Shown piece by piece: positions 34,722 to 37,207 of a DNA stretch of 37,207 bases. This DNA comes from an uncultured Bacteroidales bacterium (GTDB taxonomy: Bacteria > Bacteroidota > Bacteroidia > Bacteroidales > Paludibacteraceae). Location: contig CACYKR010000011.1 in assembly GCA_902774995.1 (NCBI GenBank), positions 1 through 37,207 on the forward strand. Reading direction: 5' to 3'. The notes under the pieces were generated by a model. The model had not been told where the DNA came from and made no database searches. It saw nothing but the letters and a program-made list of their open reading frames with translations. Both the position numbers and the translations under genes were made by a program. Positions within the stretch are counted from its first letter, which is position 1; the number at the start of each line of letters is the position of its first letter.

Positions 34722-34735
34722 TTTTCACCTTTCAC
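34708..34735. repeat. Four 7-bp repeats spanning the dnaJ-OMP junction
   Basis: CTTTCAA, TTTTCAC, TTTTCAC and CTTTCAC run head to tail and contain the GTG start codon of the 306-residue barrel gene on the minus strand. The sequence family matches the array at 33747-33774 in the opposite orientation. Confidence 0.7.
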
Positions 34736-34736
34736 T

Positions 34737-35891
34737 TTACCCAAACAGGTTGCGGAAGAAACTCTTCTTATCCGCCGAACCCGGTGCTATATTCGGGCTG
34801 TCCTGCAGCTTCTCGATGAGTTTGCGTTCATCCTTGCTCAGTTTCTCAGGGATATATACGCCTACGTTGATGAGCAGGTCTCCCGTGCCGTAGTTGCGTC
34901 CGTACTGGTCGATCCGCGGCAATCCCTTACCCCTCATCCGCAGCACCTTACCCGGCTGCGTACCCGGGGTGACGGTAATCTTCACATCGCCCGTGAGGGT
35001 CGGTATCTGTACCTGCCCGCCGAGCACCGCCGTAGGCATGTCGAGCAGCAGGTTGTAGATCAGGTCGCTGTCCTGACGGATGAAGTCCTTGTGTTCCTCC
35101 TCCTCGATGAGCACTAACAGGTCGCCGTTCACGCCGCCACGCGGGGCTGCGTTTCCCTTGCCGGGCACGGTCAGCTGCATGCCGCCCGCTACACCCGCAG
35201 GAATGGTGATGGTGATGATCTCCTCGTCGCGGATGACACCCTGGCCGCCGCATTTCGGACATTTGTTTTTGATAATGCGTCCTTCGCCACCGCAGGTCTC
35301 GCACTCCGACTGCATCTGCATCATGCCGAAGATACCGCGTTGCTGGCGCACCACCCTGCCCGAGCCTTTGCAGGTAGGACAGGTGTCCGTCATGCCGTCC
35401 TTGCTGCCGGAACCGTTGCAGTCCTTGCATTGCACAAGCTTGCGCACCTTGATTTTCTTCTCGCATCCGGAGGCTATCTCCTCCAGCGTCAGGTGTACCC
35501 TCACGCGCATGTCGCTTCCCCGCCGTACGCGCGGTCCGCGGCTTCTGCCGCCCCCGGCGCCGAACAAGTCGCCCAGATCGAAACCTGCGCCCTCGAAGAT
35601 ATCGCCGAAATGGGTGAATATATCCTCCATGGACATACCGCCACCGCTGAAGCCTCCTGCTCCGCCCATGCCGGCAAAGCCGTACTGGTCATAACGCTGC
35701 CGTTTCTGCGGGTCGGACAGCACCTCGTACGCCTCCGCCGCCTCCTTGAACTTCTCCTCGGCTTCCTTGTCGCCGGGGTTCTTGTCCGGGTGGTATTGGA
35801 TGGCTTTCTTGCGGTACGCCTTTTTTATCTCCTCTGCGCTCGCGGTCTTCTCCACCCCGAGCACTTCATAATAGTCTCTTTTCTCTGCCAT
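34737..35891 (-). CDS. dnaJ: Chaperone DnaJ
   Basis: This 384-residue protein is a standard type I Hsp40. The J-domain (about 5-70) has the HPD motif at 34-36 and is followed by a Gly/Phe-rich segment with repeated GG. Four zinc-binding CxxCxGxG modules follow ([32 protein letters not shown]), then the substrate-binding C-terminal domains. It stimulates DnaK ATPase and delivers unfolded protein. It is encoded 34 bp after grpE, the usual Bacteroidota pairing, and its ATG is preceded by three 7-bp repeats. No residue is missing. Confidence 0.97.
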   Translation of the reverse strand: MAEKRDYYEVLGVEKTASAEEIKKAYRKKAIQYHPDKNPGDKEAEEKFKEAAEAYEVLSDPQKRQRYDQYGFAGMGGAGGFSGGGMSMEDIFTHFGDIFEGAGFDLGDLFGAGGGRSRGPRVRRGSDMRVRVHLTLEEIASGCEKKIKVRKLVQCKDCNGSGSKDGMTDTCPTCKGSGRVVRQQRGIFGMMQMQSECETCGGEGRIIKNKCPKCGGQGVIRDEEIITITIPAGVAGGMQLTVPGKGNAAPRGGVNGDLLVLIEEEEHKDFIRQDSDLIYNLLLDMPTAVLGGQVQIPTLTGDVKITVTPGTQPGKVLRMRGKGLPRIDQYGRNYGTGDLLINVGVYIPEKLSKDERKLIEKLQDSPNIAPGSADKKSFFRNLFG

Positions 35892-35896
35892 AATTC

Positions 35897-35917
35897 AAAT
35901 CTCAATTGTCAAATCAC
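35897..35917. repeat. Three 7-bp repeats directly upstream of dnaJ
   Basis: AAATCTC, AATTGTC and AAATCAC (on the coding strand GTGATTT, GACAATT, GAGATTT) end 5 bp before the dnaJ ATG. They belong to the GAGATTT family. Confidence 0.65.
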
Positions 35918-35925
35918 ACTTATCC

Positions 35926-36504
35926 TTATTCGCCAACGACTACCTTTGCGAAGCGGATGACCTTTTCGCCGAGTTTGTAGCCTTTCTGGGTGCAGTCGAT
36001 CACCTTGCCTTTTTTGTCCTCTCCGGCAGCGAAGGTGGTGACCGCCTCGTGCTCGTCGGTATTGAAATCCGCATCTTCGGTCTCAATCTCATGCACGTCC
36101 TGCTTGTCCAGGAAGGAGATGAACTTCTGCTGGATGAGTTTGATACCTTCGCGCACCGCGTCTATGTCATTGGTCTTGTCCATGACAGCTACTGCCCGCT
36201 CGAAATCGTCCACCAACGGCAGCATCTCCGTAAAGATACGCTCGCCGGCGGTAGCCATCAACTCCAGCTTCTCCTTGTTGGTACGGCGGCGGTAGTTGTC
36301 GAACTCCGCCATCATCCGCAGGTTCTTGTCCTCCAGCTCGGCGATGCGCTCCTGCGCCTTGGCCAACTCCTCCTCGGGCGTGTCCTTGCTCTCGCTGTTG
36401 TCTGCCTGTTTCTCCTCTGCGGCGGGAGTGTTTTCCTCGCTCTGCACAGCCGTTTCGTTTTGCAGCTCTGCTGCCTCTTTTTCTATTTCTTTTTCTTTGC
36501 TCAT
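35926..36504 (-). CDS. grpE: Nucleotide exchange factor GrpE
   Basis: This protein has 192 residues from ATG 36504, giving the natural N-terminus MSKEKEIEKEAAE; an open frame extends 17 codons further but is not protein-like. An acidic, low-complexity N-terminus leads into a long coiled coil (about 55-100, 'EELAKAQERIAELEDKNLRM'). The conserved GrpE core follows: 'AEFDNYRRRTNKEKLEL', 'LLPLVDDFERAV'-like 'EMLPLVDDFERAVAV', and the C-terminal beta domain 'DFNTDEHEAVTT', 'GYKLGEKVIRFAKVVV'. It releases ADP from DnaK. It is driven by promoter 36598-36629. Confidence 0.95.
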   Translation of the reverse strand: MSKEKEIEKEAAELQNETAVQSEENTPAAEEKQADNSESKDTPEEELAKAQERIAELEDKNLRMMAEFDNYRRRTNKEKLELMATAGERIFTEMLPLVDDFERAVAVMDKTNDIDAVREGIKLIQQKFISFLDKQDVHEIETEDADFNTDEHEAVTTFAAGEDKKGKVIDCTQKGYKLGEKVIRFAKVVVGE

Positions 36505-36597
36505 AATCATACTATTTTGCGTAATGAACACGTCAATAGTCATGCCAAAACGCACTTCTCTGCCATTTTGTCATATCTCTGCAGTCCCAATCGAGTA

Positions 36598-36629
36598 CAA
36601 AGGTACAACTATTTTTTTATATACGCAAA
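36598..36629 (-). promoter_or_regulatory. Promoter of the grpE-dnaJ operon
   Basis: On the minus strand TTTG (36629-36626), a 20-bp spacer and TACCTTTG (36605-36598) match the consensus. The -33 box is formed by the end of the T tract of the upstream terminator and continues as GCGTATATA, similar to two other promoters here. The leader is about 85 nt. I see no CIRCE or other heat-shock operator. Confidence 0.8.
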
Positions 36630-36657
36630 AAAAATCGCCCGTGAGAGCGATTTTTTT
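36627..36657 (-). terminator. Terminator of the PfkB-family gene, possibly bidirectional
   Basis: AATCGC and GCGATT form the stem base around CCGTGAGA, with A tracts on one side and T tracts on the other. On the minus strand it ends in a run of eight T. It lies 40 bp after the PfkB stop and its T run supplies the grpE -33 element. Confidence 0.8.
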
Positions 36658-36696
36658 GTAATTGACAGTTGATAATTGAAATCAGCGTACGCAATC

Positions 36697-37207
36697 TTAT
36701 CGCAGTTCTGCGGGCAACACGGGCATAGCGCCGTTCTGCGTGCAGACAAAGGCGGAGACTGCTACGGCTTTCTTATGCGCCTCCTGAATCGTTTTGCCTA
36801 ACAGCAGTTGAGCTACGAAGGTAGCGGTAAAACTGTCGCCTGCACCTACCGTGTCAGCCACTTCCACCTTGGGCGTTGCAATATAGCTTTCCTCCGAAAG
36901 CGTGAATACATACGAACCGATAGCTCCGCAGGTGAGGATCAGCATATCGAGCTCATACCGGTTGATCAGTTCACGGCAGATACGGCGCGTACGCTCTGCG
37001 TCCTCCGCAATCAGTTGCCCCGGTACGGTAGGTTCGCCCAACAGCATCGTAGCCACCACGTCCAGTTCCTCGTCGTTAATCTTGAGGACATTGGCGCGGG
37101 AGAGCGACTCGGATATTACATCGGCGGCGTACCACGATTGCCGCAGATTGATGTCAAAGACCTTGAGCGCGTCCGCGGGAGTAGCGTCAAGGAAAGCATG
37201 AATGGTC
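36697..37207 (-). CDS. PfkB-family carbohydrate kinase (fructokinase-like), N-terminus outside the window
   Basis: The frame stays open to the right edge, so the gene is cut there; 169 codons of its C-terminal part plus the stop are visible. Reading in from the edge gives 'VFDINLRQSWY' and 'ANVLKINDEELDVV', the conserved middle of PfkB sugar kinases. The ATP/anion-hole signature 'DTVGAGDSFTATF', with its catalytic Asp, follows further on. Such enzymes phosphorylate fructose or related sugars with ATP in the cytoplasm; the exact sugar is not readable. GTG 37059 is not the true start because family sequence continues upstream of it. Confidence 0.9.
   Translation of the reverse strand, partial: TIHAFLDATPADALKVFDINLRQSWYAADVISESLSRANVLKINDEELDVVATMLLGEPTVPGQLIAEDAERTRRICRELINRYELDMLILTCGAIGSYVFTLSEESYIATPKVEVADTVGAGDSFTATFVAQLLLGKTIQEAHKKAVAVSAFVCTQNGAMPVLPAELR

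Noticed and set aside
30..36657. Poly-T and poly-A tracts as phase-variable homopolymers
   Set aside because: Those checked lie in terminators or promoter spacers, not in coding frames, and are no longer than expected there.

Overview
The window looks like chromosome of a Bacteroidales-type bacterium (phylum Bacteroidota). The evidence is: promoters of the form TTTG-20 bp-TAnnTTTG, secreted M6-family peptidases, Listeria/Bacteroides (InlB B-type) repeats, a Por/type IX-like C-terminal tail on several secreted proteins, DUF4254, and a TonB-receptor-like barrel. I cannot name the genus from sequence alone. No rRNA, tRNA, CRISPR array, transposase or phage gene was recognised.

Left part (1-15.4 kb), secreted proteins. 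A 2386-residue modular surface protein (45-7205, minus) is followed by a five-gene minus-strand operon running from 13049 down to 7624: M6 peptidase, M6 peptidase, a 179-residue secreted protein, a SipW-like S26 peptidase and a PqqD-family protein. A divergent plus-strand gene (13422-15326) encodes another repeat-containing secreted protein with a strong terminator. Both promoters of the divergent pair are readable.

Middle (15.5-29.5 kb, all plus strand). MlaE and MlaF lipid-transport subunits are separated by an unusual spacer holding hairpins and 77-bp tandem repeats. Then come a stand-alone M6-propeptide-like protein with a third complete M6 peptidase, exonuclease III, LptB, a Kelch lipoprotein and a Wzi-like outer-membrane protein. 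The run ends with an LPS/lipooligosaccharide assembly cluster: DUF4254, GT9, a kinase-GT2 fusion, two GT2 enzymes and an O-antigen ligase-like protein. Most neighbours from xthA onward overlap or nearly touch, and several use GTG or TTG starts.

Right part (29.6-37.2 kb, minus strand). grpE and dnaJ are followed by two outer-membrane proteins and an LTA-synthase-like membrane enzyme, all closely spaced. A PfkB sugar kinase is cut by the right edge, and its terminator overlaps the grpE promoter.

The least ordinary signals are these. (1) An orphan PqqD plus SipW-like peptidase is coupled to M6 peptidases. (2) A free-standing M6 propeptide may be an inhibitor encoded beside its protease. (3) Short tandem arrays, mostly of 7-bp and 11-bp units, sit at start codons and also inside coding sequence, including a signal peptide and a catalytic domain. 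(4) A 27-33 bp palindromic element occurs three times. (5) The mlaE-mlaF spacer is structured. All positions were read by eye, and no database search was possible.
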